In this document: positions 27,086-36,382 of the stretch, piece by piece
How positions within the stretch are numbered: the stretch's first letter is position 1
Layout: each line of letters starts with the position of its first letter
Assembly: GCA_031253835.1 (NCBI GenBank)
Contig: JAIRVP010000072.1
Location: 124,001-188,000, forward strand
From: Burkholderia sp.
Lineage (GTDB): Bacteria; Pseudomonadota; Gammaproteobacteria; Burkholderiales; Burkholderiaceae
Direction: 5' to 3'
Length of the DNA: 64,000 bases
Position numbers and translations under genes: made by a program
The notes under the pieces: model-generated
The model's input: only the letters and a program-made list of their open reading frames with translations
Told to the model about the DNA's origin: nothing
Database searches by the model: none

Positions 27086-29395
27086 ATGTTGTTCAAACCT
27101 CATCGCTTTGTACCTAAGACAGTTGCAGCGGCCGCGCTCGCCGCTCACGGCCTCGCGGCGCATGCAGCGGCACCGTTCGTGGTGCAAGACATCAAGATCG
27201 AGGGGCTGCAGCGCGTCGAAGCGGGTTCGGTGTTCGCCTATCTGCCGATCAAGCAGGGCGATACCTTCACGGACGACAAGGCATCCGAAGCAATCCGTGC
27301 GCTGTACGCGACGGGCTTTTTCAACGACGTTCGCATCGCCACGCAGGGCAACGTCGTCGTCGTGCAGGTGCAGGAGCGTCCGGCCATCGCGTCGATCGAC
27401 TTCACCGGCACGAAGGAATTCGACAAGGACAACCTGACGAAGGCGCTGCGCGCCGTCGGTCTCGCCGACGGCCGCTATTACGACAAGGCGCTCGTCGACA
27501 AGGCGGAGCAGGAGCTCAAGCGCCAGTACCTGACGCGCGGCTTCTATGCGGCCGAGGTCAAGACGACGATCACGCCGGTCGACGCGAACCGCGTGTCGAT
27601 CCTGTTCGCGGTGGCCGAAGGCCCGAGCGCGAAGATCCGCCAGATCAACTTCATCGGCAACAAGGCGTTCAGCACCAGCACGCTGCGCGACGAGATGCAG
27701 CTGTCGACGCCGAACTGGTTCTCCTGGTACACGAAGAACGACCTGTACTCGAAGGAAAAGCTCACGGGCGACCTCGAGGCCGTGCGCTCGTACTACCTGA
27801 ACCGCGGCTACCTCGAGTTCAACATCGAGTCGACCCAGGTGTCGATCTCGCCCGACAAGAAGGACATGTACCTGACGGTCACGCTGCACGAAGGCGAGCC
27901 GTACACGGTGTCGGGCATCAAGCTGTCGGGCAACCTGCTCGATCGCGAAGCCGAACTCGGCAAGCTGATCAAGATCAAGCCGGGCGATCGTTTCTCGGCC
28001 GAAAAGCTGCAGCAGACCACCAAGTCGATCGTCGACAAGCTCGGTGAATACGGTTACGCGTTCGCGGCCGTCAACGCGCAGCCGGACATCGACCAGGCGA
28101 ACCACAAGGTGAACCTGAACCTCGTCGTCGATCCGAGCCGCCGCGTGTACGTGCGCCGCATCAACGTCGTCGGCAACACGCGCACGCGCGACGAAGTGGT
28201 GCGCCGCGAAATGCGCCAGCTCGAAAGCTCGTGGTTCGATTCGAACCGCCTCGCGCTGTCGAAAGATCGGGTCAACCGTCTCGGCTACTTCACCAACGTC
28301 GACGTGACGACGGTGCCGGTCGATGGCACGAACGACCAGGTCGACGTGAACGTGAAGGTCGACGAAAAGCCGACCGGCGCGATCACGCTGGGCGCCGGCT
28401 TCTCGTCGACGGACAAGGTCGTGCTGTCGGCCGGCGTGTCGCAGGACAACGTGTTCGGTTCGGGTACCAGCCTGTCGGTGAACGTCAACACCGCGAAGAG
28501 CTACCGTACGCTGACCGTCACGCAGGTCGACCCGTACTTCACGGTCGACGGCATCAAGCGGATCACGGACGTCTACTACCGCACGTACCAGCCGCTCTAC
28601 TATTCGACGAGCTCGAGCTTCCGGATCATCAGCGCGGGCGGCAACCTGAAGTTCGGCATTCCGTTCTCGGAAGTCGACACCGTCTACTTCGGCGCGGGCT
28701 TCGAGCAGAACCGCCTCGACGTCGATTCGAACACGCCGCAGAGCTACCAGGATTACGTGAACCAGTTCGGCCGCGTGTCGAACACGGTGCCGCTGACGGT
28801 GGCCTGGTCGCGCGACGCGCGTGACAGCGCGCTGATCCCGAGCCGCGGCTACTTCACGCAGGCGAACATGGAGTACGGCGTGCCGGTCGGCAAGATCCAG
28901 TACTACAAGGCCGACCTGCAGGCGCAGTACTACTATTCGTTCTCGCGCGGCTTCATCCTGGGCCTGAACCTGCAAGGCGGCTACGGTAACGGTATCGGCA
29001 ACCCGTACCCGATCTTCAAGAACTACTACGCGGGCGGTATCGGCTCCGTGCGTGGCTACGAGCCGAGCTCGCTGGGCCCGCGCGACACGAAGACGAACGA
29101 CCCGATCGGCGGTTCGAAGATGGTCGTCGGCAACATCGAACTGACGTTCCCGCTGCCGGGCACGGGCTACGACCGCACGCTGCGCGTGTTCACGTTCCTC
29201 GACGGCGGTAACGTGTGGGGCAACGCGCCGGGCGGCACGAGCACGGGCGCGAACGGCCTGCGCTACGGCTACGGTGTGGGTCTCGCGTGGATCTCGCCGA
29301 TCGGCCCGCTGAAGCTGAGCCTTGGCTTCCCGCTGCAGAAGCACGAAGGCGACCAGTACCAGAAATTCCAGTTCCAGATCGGGACGGCGTTCTGA
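27086..29395 (+). CDS. bamA: outer membrane protein assembly factor BamA
   Basis: 769 residues. A signal peptide ends near AHGLAAHAAA. Five POTRA domains follow (PFVVQDIKIEGLQRVEAGSV opens the first; VYVRRINVVGNTRTRDEVVRREMRQLE the fifth). A 16-strand barrel from about 425 has the lid motif VRGYEPSSLGP and ends in a terminal phenylalanine (FQFQIGTAF). BamA is the core of the machine that inserts beta-barrels into the outer membrane. The ATG at 27086 is 4 bases past another ATG out of frame; GGGGA lies just upstream. Confidence 0.97.
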   Translation: MLFKPHRFVPKTVAAAALAAHGLAAHAAAPFVVQDIKIEGLQRVEAGSVFAYLPIKQGDTFTDDKASEAIRALYATGFFNDVRIATQGNVVVVQVQERPAIASIDFTGTKEFDKDNLTKALRAVGLADGRYYDKALVDKAEQELKRQYLTRGFYAAEVKTTITPVDANRVSILFAVAEGPSAKIRQINFIGNKAFSTSTLRDEMQLSTPNWFSWYTKNDLYSKEKLTGDLEAVRSYYLNRGYLEFNIESTQVSISPDKKDMYLTVTLHEGEPYTVSGIKLSGNLLDREAELGKLIKIKPGDRFSAEKLQQTTKSIVDKLGEYGYAFAAVNAQPDIDQANHKVNLNLVVDPSRRVYVRRINVVGNTRTRDEVVRREMRQLESSWFDSNRLALSKDRVNRLGYFTNVDVTTVPVDGTNDQVDVNVKVDEKPTGAITLGAGFSSTDKVVLSAGVSQDNVFGSGTSLSVNVNTAKSYRTLTVTQVDPYFTVDGIKRITDVYYRTYQPLYYSTSSSFRIISAGGNLKFGIPFSEVDTVYFGAGFEQNRLDVDSNTPQSYQDYVNQFGRVSNTVPLTVAWSRDARDSALIPSRGYFTQANMEYGVPVGKIQYYKADLQAQYYYSFSRGFILGLNLQGGYGNGIGNPYPIFKNYYAGGIGSVRGYEPSSLGPRDTKTNDPIGGSKMVVGNIELTFPLPGTGYDRTLRVFTFLDGGNVWGNAPGGTSTGANGLRYGYGVGLAWISPIGPLKLSLGFPLQKHEGDQYQKFQFQIGTAF

Positions 29396-29429
29396 CCGAA
29401 CGCATGACAACAGCAACGAGAGGGTAATT

Positions 29430-29957
29430 TTGCTAACCGGTAAGTTTTCGAAACGAGTGATGTGCGCGCTGACCGTTGCGCTGGCCTTGGGCGCGGCAAC
29501 GGTGCACGCACAGGACGTCGCCCGCATCGCGGCGGTCAATTCGGATCGGATCCTGCGCGAGTCGGCGCCCGCGAAGGCGGCGCAGACGAAGCTCGAAGCC
29601 GAGTTCGCGAAGCGTGACAAGGATCTGCAGGACCTGGGCGCGCGCCTGAAGTCGATGTCCGATTCGCTGGACAAGAACGGCGCGTCGCTGTCGGCGGCCG
29701 ATCGCGCGCAGAAGCAGCGCGATCTCGCCCAGCTCGATACCGACTTCCAGCGCAAGCAGCGCGAGTTCCGCGAAGACCTGAACCAGCGTCGCAACGAGGA
29801 ACTGGCGGCCGTGCTGGAGCGGGCGAACAAGGTCATCAAGCAGATCGCCGAGCAGCAGAATTACGACCTGATCGTGCAGGAAGCCGTGTACGTCAGCCCG
29901 CGCATCGACATCACCGACAAGGTGCTCAAGGCGCTCGCGTCCGGCTCGACGAACTGA
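29430..29957 (+). CDS. skp: periplasmic chaperone Skp (OmpH family)
   Basis: 175 residues. A signal peptide (residues 1-~27, hydrophobic CALTVALALGAATVHAQ) is followed by IAAVNSDRILRESAPAKAAQ, then long charged helices (about 50-140) that form the tentacles of the Skp trimer, and the closing NYDLIVQEAVYVSPRIDITDKVLKAL. It holds unfolded outer-membrane proteins for BamA, the gene just upstream. The best start is TTG at 29430 with GAGAGG just before it. A later GTG/ATG pair (29456-29461) would shorten the signal peptide n-region. No ATG is available upstream in frame without crossing unlike sequence. Confidence 0.9.
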   Translation: MLTGKFSKRVMCALTVALALGAATVHAQDVARIAAVNSDRILRESAPAKAAQTKLEAEFAKRDKDLQDLGARLKSMSDSLDKNGASLSAADRAQKQRDLAQLDTDFQRKQREFREDLNQRRNEELAAVLERANKVIKQIAEQQNYDLIVQEAVYVSPRIDITDKVLKALASGSTN

Positions 29958-29973
29958 ACGGAGCAGACGACGA

Positions 29974-31068
29974 ATGGCATTGACGCTTGAGGAACTCGTA
30001 AAGCGGTTCGGCGGCGAGCTCGCCGGCGACGCACAGTGCAAGGTGAGCGGGCTCGCACCGCTCGACCAGGCAGGCCCTCAGCAACTCGCGTTCCTCGCGA
30101 ATCCGAAGTACCTGTCCCAGGTCGAGACGACCCGGGCCGGCGCGGTGCTGATCGCGCCGAAGGATCTGGAGAAGCTGGGTGCGGCCGCTCAAGGCCGGAC
30201 GACCGGCCCCCGCAATTTCATTGTGACGCCGAATCCGTACGCGTACTTCGCGCGCGTCGCGCAGATGTTCATCGACCTGGCCACGCCGCAGCGCGCCGCC
30301 GGCGTGCATCCGAGCGCGACGATCGATCCGGCCGCGAAGGTCGCCGCGAGCGCGGTGATCGGCCCGCACGTGACGGTCGAGGCCGGCGCGGTGATCGAGG
30401 ACGGCGTGCAGCTCGACGCGAACGTGTTCGTCGGCCGCGGCACGACGATCGGCGCCGGCTCGCATTTCTATCCGAACGCATCGGTGTACCACGGCTGCAA
30501 GGTCGGCCCGCGCGCGATCGTCCATGCGGGCGCCGTGATCGGCTCCGACGGCTTCGGCTTTGCGCCGGATTTCGTCGGCGACGGCGACGCGCGCACCGGC
30601 AGCTGGGTCAAGATCCCGCAAGTCGGCGGCGTGACGATCGGCCCGGATGTCGAGATCGGCGCGAACACGACGATCGATCGCGGCGCGATGGCGGATACCG
30701 TCATCGAGGAATGCGTGAAGATCGACAACCAGGTCCAGATCGGCCACAACTGCCGGATCGGTGCCTATACGGTGATCGCCGGCAGCGCGGGCATCGCGGG
30801 CAGCACGACGATCGGCCGCCACTGCATGATCGGCGGGGCGGCGGGGATCGCCGGCCACGTGACGCTCGGCGACTATGTCATCATCACCGCGAAGTCGGGC
30901 GTATCGAAGTCGCTGCCGAAGGCCGGCATCTATACCAGCGCGTTCCCGGCCGTCGACCACGGCGAATGGAACAAGAGCGCGGCGCTCGTGCGCAACCTCG
31001 ACAAGCTGCGCGAGCGCATCAAGGCGCTCGAAGCCGCGCTCGCCGCCCAGGGCGGCACGGACGCCTGA
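29974..31068 (+). CDS. lpxD: UDP-3-O-acylglucosamine N-acyltransferase
   Basis: 364 residues. The N-terminal uridine-binding domain (1-~100; LAFLANPKYLSQVETTRAGAVLI) is followed by a left-handed beta-helix of hexapeptide repeats (HPSATIDPAAKVAASAVIGPHVTVEAGAVIEDGVQL...). The catalytic histidine is expected in IDNQVQIGHNCRIG. A C-terminal helix (LVRNLDKLRERIKALEAAL) closes the protein. It adds the second acyl chain in lipid A synthesis. It is 16 bases after skp. Confidence 0.96.
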   Translation: MALTLEELVKRFGGELAGDAQCKVSGLAPLDQAGPQQLAFLANPKYLSQVETTRAGAVLIAPKDLEKLGAAAQGRTTGPRNFIVTPNPYAYFARVAQMFIDLATPQRAAGVHPSATIDPAAKVAASAVIGPHVTVEAGAVIEDGVQLDANVFVGRGTTIGAGSHFYPNASVYHGCKVGPRAIVHAGAVIGSDGFGFAPDFVGDGDARTGSWVKIPQVGGVTIGPDVEIGANTTIDRGAMADTVIEECVKIDNQVQIGHNCRIGAYTVIAGSAGIAGSTTIGRHCMIGGAAGIAGHVTLGDYVIITAKSGVSKSLPKAGIYTSAFPAVDHGEWNKSAALVRNLDKLRERIKALEAALAAQGGTDA

Positions 31069-31194
31069 GCGCATCATGCGAGACCACGAACCGGGCACGG
31101 CCAGCGCAACCGGCCCGGTTTGCCAGACTGGGCCGCGCGGCGGCCCCTTGCCTTTGCATCACCACCGCGCAGCCTCTGCGTGAGACGAACCATC

Positions 31195-31662
31195 ATGAGC
31201 ACTGAAAAAATCAATCTCGACATCCACAAGATCCTCACGCTGCTGCCGCATCGCTACCCGATTCTGCTCGTCGACCGCGTGCTCGAACTCGAACCGCACA
31301 AAGGGATCAAAGCGCTGAAGAACGTGTCGATCAACGAGCCGTTCTTCCAGGGGCACTTCCCGAAGCGGCCGGTGATGCCGGGCGTGCTGATCCTCGAGGC
31401 GCTCGCGCAGGCTGCGGCACTGCTGACCTTCGCGGAAGAGCAGCCGAAAGATCCGGAGAACACGTTGTACTACTTCGTCGGCATTGACGGCGCGCGCTTC
31501 AAGCGCGTGGTCGAACCGGGCGATCAACTGATTCTGAACGTGACGTTCGAACGCTATATCCGCGGCATCTGGAAGTTCAAGGCGGTGGCGGAAGTGGACG
31601 GCAAGGTGGCGGCGGAAGCCGAACTGATGTGCACGGTCAAGACGGCCGACGCGGCGCCCTGA
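31195..31662 (+). CDS. fabZ: 3-hydroxyacyl-ACP dehydratase FabZ
   Basis: 155 residues, hot-dog fold. [12 protein letters not shown] is the substrate-tunnel motif; the catalytic pair is H54 ([14 protein letters not shown]) and E68 (LILEALAQ). It dehydrates 3-hydroxyacyl-ACP in fatty acid synthesis and competes with LpxA/LpxD for hydroxyacyl-ACP, which fits its place between their genes. The open frame reaches back to 31120, but [14 protein letters not shown] is the family-like start. The 126-base gap after lpxD is unusual within this block. Confidence 0.96.
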
Positions 31663-31720
31663 GCGACGCGGCACGCATGGGCAACGCAACGCGACACATC
31701 ACATCGAGAGGCAACGGCGC

Positions 31721-32509
31721 ATGACCAGGATTCATCCCACCGCGATTGTCGAGCCGGGCGCGCAGATCGACGAATCGGTCGAGATCGGCCCGTACGCGAT
31801 CGTCGGCCCGCACGTCACGATCGGCGCGCGCACGACGATCGGCTCGCACAGCGTGATCGAAGGCCATACGACGCTCGGCGAAGACAACCGCATCGGCCAT
31901 TACGCGTCGGTCGGCGGCCGTCCGCAGGACATGAAGTACAAGGACGAGCCGACGAAGCTCGTGATCGGCAACCGCAACACGATCCGCGAATTCACGACGA
32001 TCCACACGGGGACCGTGCAGGACATCGGCGTGACGACGCTCGGCGACGACAACTGGATCATGGCCTACGTGCACATCGGCCATGACTGCCGCGTCGGCAG
32101 CAACGTGATCCTGTCGAGCAACGCGCAGATGGCCGGCCACGTCGAGATCGGCGACTGGGCGATCGTCGGCGGCATGTCGGGCGTCCACCAGTTCGTGCGC
32201 ATCGGCGCGCACTCGATGCTGGGCGGCGCGTCGGCGCTCGTGCAGGACATCCCGCCGTTCGTGATCGCGGCCGGCAACAAGGCCGAACCGCACGGGATCA
32301 ACGTCGAAGGGCTGCGCCGGCGCGGCTTCTCGGCCGATGCGATCTCGGCGCTGCGCAGCGCGTACCGCGTGCTCTACAAGAACGGCCTGTCGTTCGAGGA
32401 AGCGAAGGTGCAGTTGCGCGAGCTGGCGGAGGCGGGCGGCGACGGCGACGCGCCGGTGAAGGCGCTCGTCGATTTCATCGACGCGTCGCAACGCGGCATC
32501 ATCCGCTAA
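31721..32509 (+). CDS. lpxA: UDP-N-acetylglucosamine O-acyltransferase
   Basis: 262 residues, the standard LpxA length. Ten or so hexapeptide coils start at IHPTAIVEPGAQIDESVEIGPYAIVGPHVTIG. The catalytic histidine is expected in MAYVHIGHDCRVGSNVILSSNAQMAGHVEIGD, and a C-terminal helical domain follows (GLRRRGFSADAISALRSAYRVLY). First step of lipid A synthesis. Three bases separate it from lpxB. Confidence 0.97.
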   Translation: MTRIHPTAIVEPGAQIDESVEIGPYAIVGPHVTIGARTTIGSHSVIEGHTTLGEDNRIGHYASVGGRPQDMKYKDEPTKLVIGNRNTIREFTTIHTGTVQDIGVTTLGDDNWIMAYVHIGHDCRVGSNVILSSNAQMAGHVEIGDWAIVGGMSGVHQFVRIGAHSMLGGASALVQDIPPFVIAAGNKAEPHGINVEGLRRRGFSADAISALRSAYRVLYKNGLSFEEAKVQLRELAEAGGDGDAPVKALVDFIDASQRGIIR

Positions 32510-32512
32510 GCG

Positions 32513-33682
32513 ATGCCGCTTCCGACCAATCAGCTCCGGCTCGCGATGGTGGCCGGCGAGCCGTCGGGCGACCTGCTCGGGGCATCGCTGCTCGGCGGCC
32601 TGCGCGAGCGGCTGCCCGAATCGGCCCAGTATTACGGGATCGGCGGGCAGCGGATGATCGCGCAGGGCTTCGACTCGCACTGGCAGATGGACAAGCTGAC
32701 CGTGCGCGGCTACGTCGAGGCGCTCGGCCAGATCCCCGAGATCCTGCGGATTCGCGGCGAATTGAAGCGCCAGCTGCTCGCCGAGCGGCCGGACGCGTTC
32801 ATCGGCGTCGACGCGCCCGACTTCAACTTCAACGTCGAACAGGCTGCGCGCGACGCGGGCATCCCGTCGATCCACTTCGTGTGCCCGTCGATCTGGGCGT
32901 GGCGCGGCGGCCGGATCAAGAAGATCGCGAAGTCCGTCGATCACATGCTGTGCCTGTTCCCGTTCGAACCGGCGATCCTCGACAAGGCGGGCGTCGCGTC
33001 GACGTATGTCGGCCATCCGCTCGCCGACGAGATTCCGCTCGAACCCGACACGCACGGTGCACGCATCGCGCTCGGCCTGCCCGCGGACGGCCCCGTGATC
33101 GCGGTGCTGCCGGGCAGCCGGCGCTCGGAAATCGCGCTGATCGGCCCGACGTTCTTCGCGGCGATGGCGCTGATGCAGCAGCGCGAGCCCGGCGTGCGGT
33201 TCGTGATGCCGGCGGCGACGCCCGCGCTGCGCGAACTGCTGCAGCCGCTCGTCGACGCGCATCCGCAGCTCGCGCTGACGATCACCGACGGCCGCTCGCA
33301 GGTCGCGATGACGGCCGCCGACGCGATCCTCGTGAAGAGCGGCACCGTCACGCTGGAAGCCGCGCTGCTGAAGAAGCCGATGGTGATCTCGTACAAGGTG
33401 CCCTGGCTGACCGGTCAGATCATGCGCCGGCAGGGCTACCTGCCGTACGTCGGCTTGCCGAACATCCTGGCGGGGCGTTTCGTCGTGCCCGAGCTGCTGC
33501 AGCATTTCGCGACGCCCGAGGCGCTCGCCGATGCCACGCTCACGCAGCTGCGCGATGACGCGAACCGCCGCACGCTGACCGACGTGTTTACCGAAATGCA
33601 TCTTTCGCTGCGGCAGAATACGGCCGTGAAGGCGGCCGAGGCCGTCGTGCGCGTGCTCGAACATCGCAAGGGGCGCGCATGA
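32513..33682 (+). CDS. lpxB: lipid A disaccharide synthase
   Basis: 389 residues, GT19 family. It starts LRLAMVAGEPSGDLLGASLLGGL, with FIGVDAPDFNFNVEQAARDAGIPSIHFVCPSIWAWRGGRIKKI and the C-terminal nucleotide-binding part VLPGSRRSEIALIGPTFF...AADAILVKSGTVTLEAALLKKPMVISYK. It joins UDP-diacylglucosamine to lipid X. It overlaps rnhB by four bases (ATGA). Confidence 0.97.
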   Translation: MPLPTNQLRLAMVAGEPSGDLLGASLLGGLRERLPESAQYYGIGGQRMIAQGFDSHWQMDKLTVRGYVEALGQIPEILRIRGELKRQLLAERPDAFIGVDAPDFNFNVEQAARDAGIPSIHFVCPSIWAWRGGRIKKIAKSVDHMLCLFPFEPAILDKAGVASTYVGHPLADEIPLEPDTHGARIALGLPADGPVIAVLPGSRRSEIALIGPTFFAAMALMQQREPGVRFVMPAATPALRELLQPLVDAHPQLALTITDGRSQVAMTAADAILVKSGTVTLEAALLKKPMVISYKVPWLTGQIMRRQGYLPYVGLPNILAGRFVVPELLQHFATPEALADATLTQLRDDANRRTLTDVFTEMHLSLRQNTAVKAAEAVVRVLEHRKGRA

Positions 33683-34323
33683 CCGCAGTACGTGCATCAC
33701 GCCGCCGCGCGTCGAGCGACGAGCAGGGCGGTTTCGACTTCAGCCGTCCCGACGAGATCGTCTGCGGCGTCGACGAAGCCGGCCGCGGCCCGCTCGCGGG
33801 GCCGGTGGTGGCCGCCGCGGTGATCCTCGATCCCGCGCAGCCGATCGACGGGCTCGACGATTCGAAGGCGCTGTCCGCGAAGAAGCGCGACGCGCTGTAC
33901 GAACTGATCGTCGCACGGTCGCGCGCATACTGCGTCGCGTCGGCAAGCGTCGACGAGATCGACACGCTGAACATCCTGCACGCGACGATGCTTGCGATGA
34001 AGCGGGCCGTCGAGGGCCTGTCGGTGCTGCCGACGCTCGCGCAGATCGACGGCAACCGCTGCCCGACGCTGACCGTGCGCGCCGAGGCGATTGTCAGCGG
34101 CGACGCGCTGGTGCCGAGCATCTCGGCCGCGTCGATCCTCGCGAAGGTCACGCGTGACCGCATGCTCGTCGACCTGCACGAACGCTTCCCGGTGTACGGC
34201 TTCAACGTGCATGCGGGCTACGGCACCGCGAAACACCTTGCCGCACTGCGCGAGCACGGCCCGTGCGAAGCGCATCGGCGCACGTTCGCGCCTGTCCGTG
34301 CGGCACTCGACCTGATTCGATGA
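33679..34323 (+). CDS. rnhB: ribonuclease HII
   Basis: 214 residues. The metal-binding acidic residues are D32 and E33 in CGVDEAGRGPLAGPVVAAAVIL, plus an aspartate in QIDGNRCP and one in SILAKVTRDRMLVDLHERFPVYGF. It cleaves RNA in RNA-DNA hybrids and starts removal of single ribonucleotides. About 25 residues precede the catalytic core, longer than many homologues and rich in R and S. It is coupled to both neighbours by four-base overlaps. Confidence 0.96.
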   Translation: MTAVRASRRRASSDEQGGFDFSRPDEIVCGVDEAGRGPLAGPVVAAAVILDPAQPIDGLDDSKALSAKKRDALYELIVARSRAYCVASASVDEIDTLNILHATMLAMKRAVEGLSVLPTLAQIDGNRCPTLTVRAEAIVSGDALVPSISAASILAKVTRDRMLVDLHERFPVYGFNVHAGYGTAKHLAALREHGPCEAHRRTFAPVRAALDLIR

Positions 34324-35102
34324 AAAGCATCACTTCCCGCGACAACCCGCTGTACAAGCGCCTGAAGGCGCTGGCGGGTTCGACGCCCCATCAGCGCCGC
34401 AGCGGCCAGGCGCTGCTCGAAGGTTTCCACCTCGCGAGCGCGTATCTCGATACGGGCGCGACGCCCGAGCTGTGCGTGGCGACCGAAGGCGCGCTCGGCC
34501 ACGCCGAGGCGCAGGCGATCGTCGCGCGCATCGACGCTCAACGGATCGTCACGCTGCCCGACGCGCTGTTCGGGCAGTTGTCGAACGTCGTCAACGGCGT
34601 CGGCTTCCTGCTGCTCGTCGACCGGCCCGAACAACCGCTGCCCACGCGCGTCGCGCATACGTCGGTCGTGCTCGACGGCGTGCAGGACGCCGGCAACGTC
34701 GGCTCGATCCTGCGCAGCGCGGCGGCGGCCGGCGTGCGCCACGTGTTCTGTGCGCCGGGAACGGCGTATGCATGGTCGTCGAAGGTGCTGCGCTCGGGCA
34801 TGGGGGCGCATTTCCTGCTGTCGATCCACGAGGATGTCGATGCGGCCGCGCTCGCCGAACGGCTCGACGTGCCCGTCGCGCTGACCGACTCGCACGGCGC
34901 GCAGGCGGTCTACGATTGCGACCTGTCGGGGCCGGTTGCGTGGGTGTTCGGCAACGAGGGCGCCGGCGTGTCGGCGTTCTGGCGCGACGCGGCCACGCAT
35001 CGCGTGACGATTCCGCAGCCGGGCGGGATGGAGTCGCTGAACGTCGCAGCGGCTGCTGCGGTGTGCCTGTTCGAGCAGGTGCGCCAGCAGCGGCCTGCGT
35101 GA
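34320..35102 (+). CDS. TrmH/SpoU-family RNA methyltransferase
   Basis: 260 residues. An N-terminal substrate-binding domain (ITSRDNPLYKRLKALAGSTPHQRRSGQALLEGFHL) is typical of 23S rRNA 2'-O-methyltransferases. The SPOUT domain has the three SAM-knot motifs: LDGVQDAGNVGSILRSAAAAG, VAWVFGNEGAGVS and VTIPQPGGMESLNVAAAAAVCLFE. The exact target nucleotide is not evident; the best guess is 23S rRNA, as for RlmB-like proteins, though the sequence is shorter and distinct. The start codon overlaps the rnhB stop as ATGA. It ends the long plus-strand block. Confidence 0.9.
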   Translation: MKSITSRDNPLYKRLKALAGSTPHQRRSGQALLEGFHLASAYLDTGATPELCVATEGALGHAEAQAIVARIDAQRIVTLPDALFGQLSNVVNGVGFLLLVDRPEQPLPTRVAHTSVVLDGVQDAGNVGSILRSAAAAGVRHVFCAPGTAYAWSSKVLRSGMGAHFLLSIHEDVDAAALAERLDVPVALTDSHGAQAVYDCDLSGPVAWVFGNEGAGVSAFWRDAATHRVTIPQPGGMESLNVAAAAAVCLFEQVRQQRPA

Positions 35103-35129
35103 CGCCACGCGCGAACGCTCGTACAACGA

Positions 35130-35158
35130 AACAAGGCCGCGTCGAACGCGGCCTTGTT
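35130..35158. terminator. bidirectional terminator
   Basis: A perfect 12-bp stem (35130-35141 with 35147-35158), loop TCGAA, is flanked by short A and T runs. It ends the methyltransferase message on the plus strand and the ppsR message on the minus strand. Confidence 0.85.
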
Positions 35159-35190
35159 GTTTCCGGCGGCGGCCAGGCGGCCGCCCGTGC

Positions 35191-36006
35191 TCAGTACGAC
35201 TGCCGGTCGAGACGGATTTCCTGCAGGATCGTCGTCGCGATTTCCTCGATCGACTTGTGCGTCGACGACAGCCACTTGATCCCTTCGCGGCGCATCATCG
35301 CCTCGGCCTCGTTGATCTCGTAGCGGCAGTTCTCGGGCGCCGCGTACTTGCTGCCCGGCCGGCGCTCGTTGCGAATCTCGGACAGGCGCTGCGGGTCGAT
35401 CGACAGGCCGAACAGCTTCTCGCTGTAGGCCGACAGCGCCGACGGCAGCTTGCCGCGCTCGAAGTCTTCCGGAATCAGCGGGTAGTTCGCTGCCTTCACG
35501 CCGTACTGCATCGCGAGGTACAGGCTCGTCGGCGTCTTGCCGCTGCGCGACACGCCGACGAGGATCACGTCGGCTTCCGACAGGTTGCGGTTCGACTGGC
35601 CGTCGTCGTGCGCGAGCGAGAAGTTGATCGCCTCGATCCGCGTCTTGTACTCCTCGGTGTCGGCGTTCTGGTGGCCGCGGCCCATCGCGTGGCTCGATTT
35701 CAGTTCCAGTTCCTGCTCGAGCGGTTCGACGAAGCGCTGGAACATGTCGAGCACGAGCGCGTTCGAGCGCTTGACGATGTCGTTCGACTCGCTGTCGACG
35801 AGCGTCGTGAACACGATCGCGCGCCGGCCGTCGTGTACGGCGGCCTCGTTGATCTTCTCGACGGTCGCATAGGCCTTGTCGAGCGAGTCGACGAACGGCA
35901 AGCGCACGAGACGGAATTTCTGGTCGAACTGGGAGAGGATCGAGTGCGCGAAGGTTTCGGCAGTGATCCCGGTGCCGTCGGAGACGATGAATACGGTAGG
36001 CAGCAT
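35191..36006 (-). CDS. ppsR: phosphoenolpyruvate synthase regulatory protein (kinase/pyrophosphorylase)
   Basis: 271 residues, DUF299 family. It starts MLPTVFIVSDGTGITAETFAHSILSQF. The P-loop-like motif GVSRSGKTPTS is at 151-161, followed by LAMQYGVKAANYPLIPEDFERGKLP. The protein inactivates PEP synthase by ADP-dependent phosphorylation and reactivates it by phosphate-dependent removal. Its target gene, ppsA, is divergent at 36383, which supports the assignment. The open frame extends to 36198, but the extra N-terminus is not conserved. Confidence 0.95.
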   Translation of the reverse strand: MLPTVFIVSDGTGITAETFAHSILSQFDQKFRLVRLPFVDSLDKAYATVEKINEAAVHDGRRAIVFTTLVDSESNDIVKRSNALVLDMFQRFVEPLEQELELKSSHAMGRGHQNADTEEYKTRIEAINFSLAHDDGQSNRNLSEADVILVGVSRSGKTPTSLYLAMQYGVKAANYPLIPEDFERGKLPSALSAYSEKLFGLSIDPQRLSEIRNERRPGSKYAAPENCRYEINEAEAMMRREGIKWLSSTHKSIEEIATTILQEIRLDRQSY

Positions 36007-36110
36007 GAATCTGGGCGTCGAGCGTGAAGGGCGGTTGCGCGGGCGGCTGGAGGTTCGCCTCCAGACGCAGTGACAAGGTCGCGCCACATCCGGCAGCCGG
36101 CACGGTAGAA

Positions 36111-36139
36111 TAGCGGCAACCTGTTGGATAAGCAATTGC
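36111..36139 (-). promoter_or_regulatory. candidate ppsR promoter
   Basis: On the minus strand TTGCTT is followed, after a 17-base spacer, by TATTCT, a reasonable sigma70-type pair about 105 bases before the ppsR ATG. The spacer is almost entirely made of one arm of the long inverted repeat described at 36116-36297. Confidence 0.5.
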
Positions 36140-36297
36140 GGGGGCAGGGCGCGAACGGCGCCCGTGGCTTGGCCGCTTGATTCCAAAATTCCCGGCAAGT
36201 TTGGCGATTCGTCTGCAAATATCGCCCTTCTGCCGGGATTTTTGCAAATCGGGTCGGAATATTTTTCGCCGCTGCGAGTGCTTATCTAACAGGTTGC
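36116..36297. promoter_or_regulatory. nested inverted repeats between ppsR and ppsA
   Basis: Outer arms GCAACCTGTTGGATAAGCA (36116-36134) and TGCTTATCTAACAGGTTGC (36279-36297) are reverse complements with one mismatch in 19, 144 bases apart. Inner arms CAAAATTCCCGGCA (36184-36197) and TGCCGGGATTTTTG (36231-36244) match at 13 of 14. A six-base pair GGCGAT/ATCGCC (36203-36208 and 36221-36226) lies inside. The rest of the 376-base gap is AT-richer than its surroundings and has no gene I can support. The layout suggests paired binding sites controlling both divergent genes. Confidence 0.6.
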
Positions 36298-36382
36298 GCA
36301 AGACGCGCCGCGCCTTTTTGCAGGCGCCCGCGTCCGAGCCCACTTGCGCAATCGAGCATTTTTTTCACACTTAGGGGCTTGT

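Noticed and set aside
27029..29839. 936-codon minus-strand frame across bamA and skp
   Set aside because: Antisense shadow of two clear genes; composition is R/V/D-rich with no domain.
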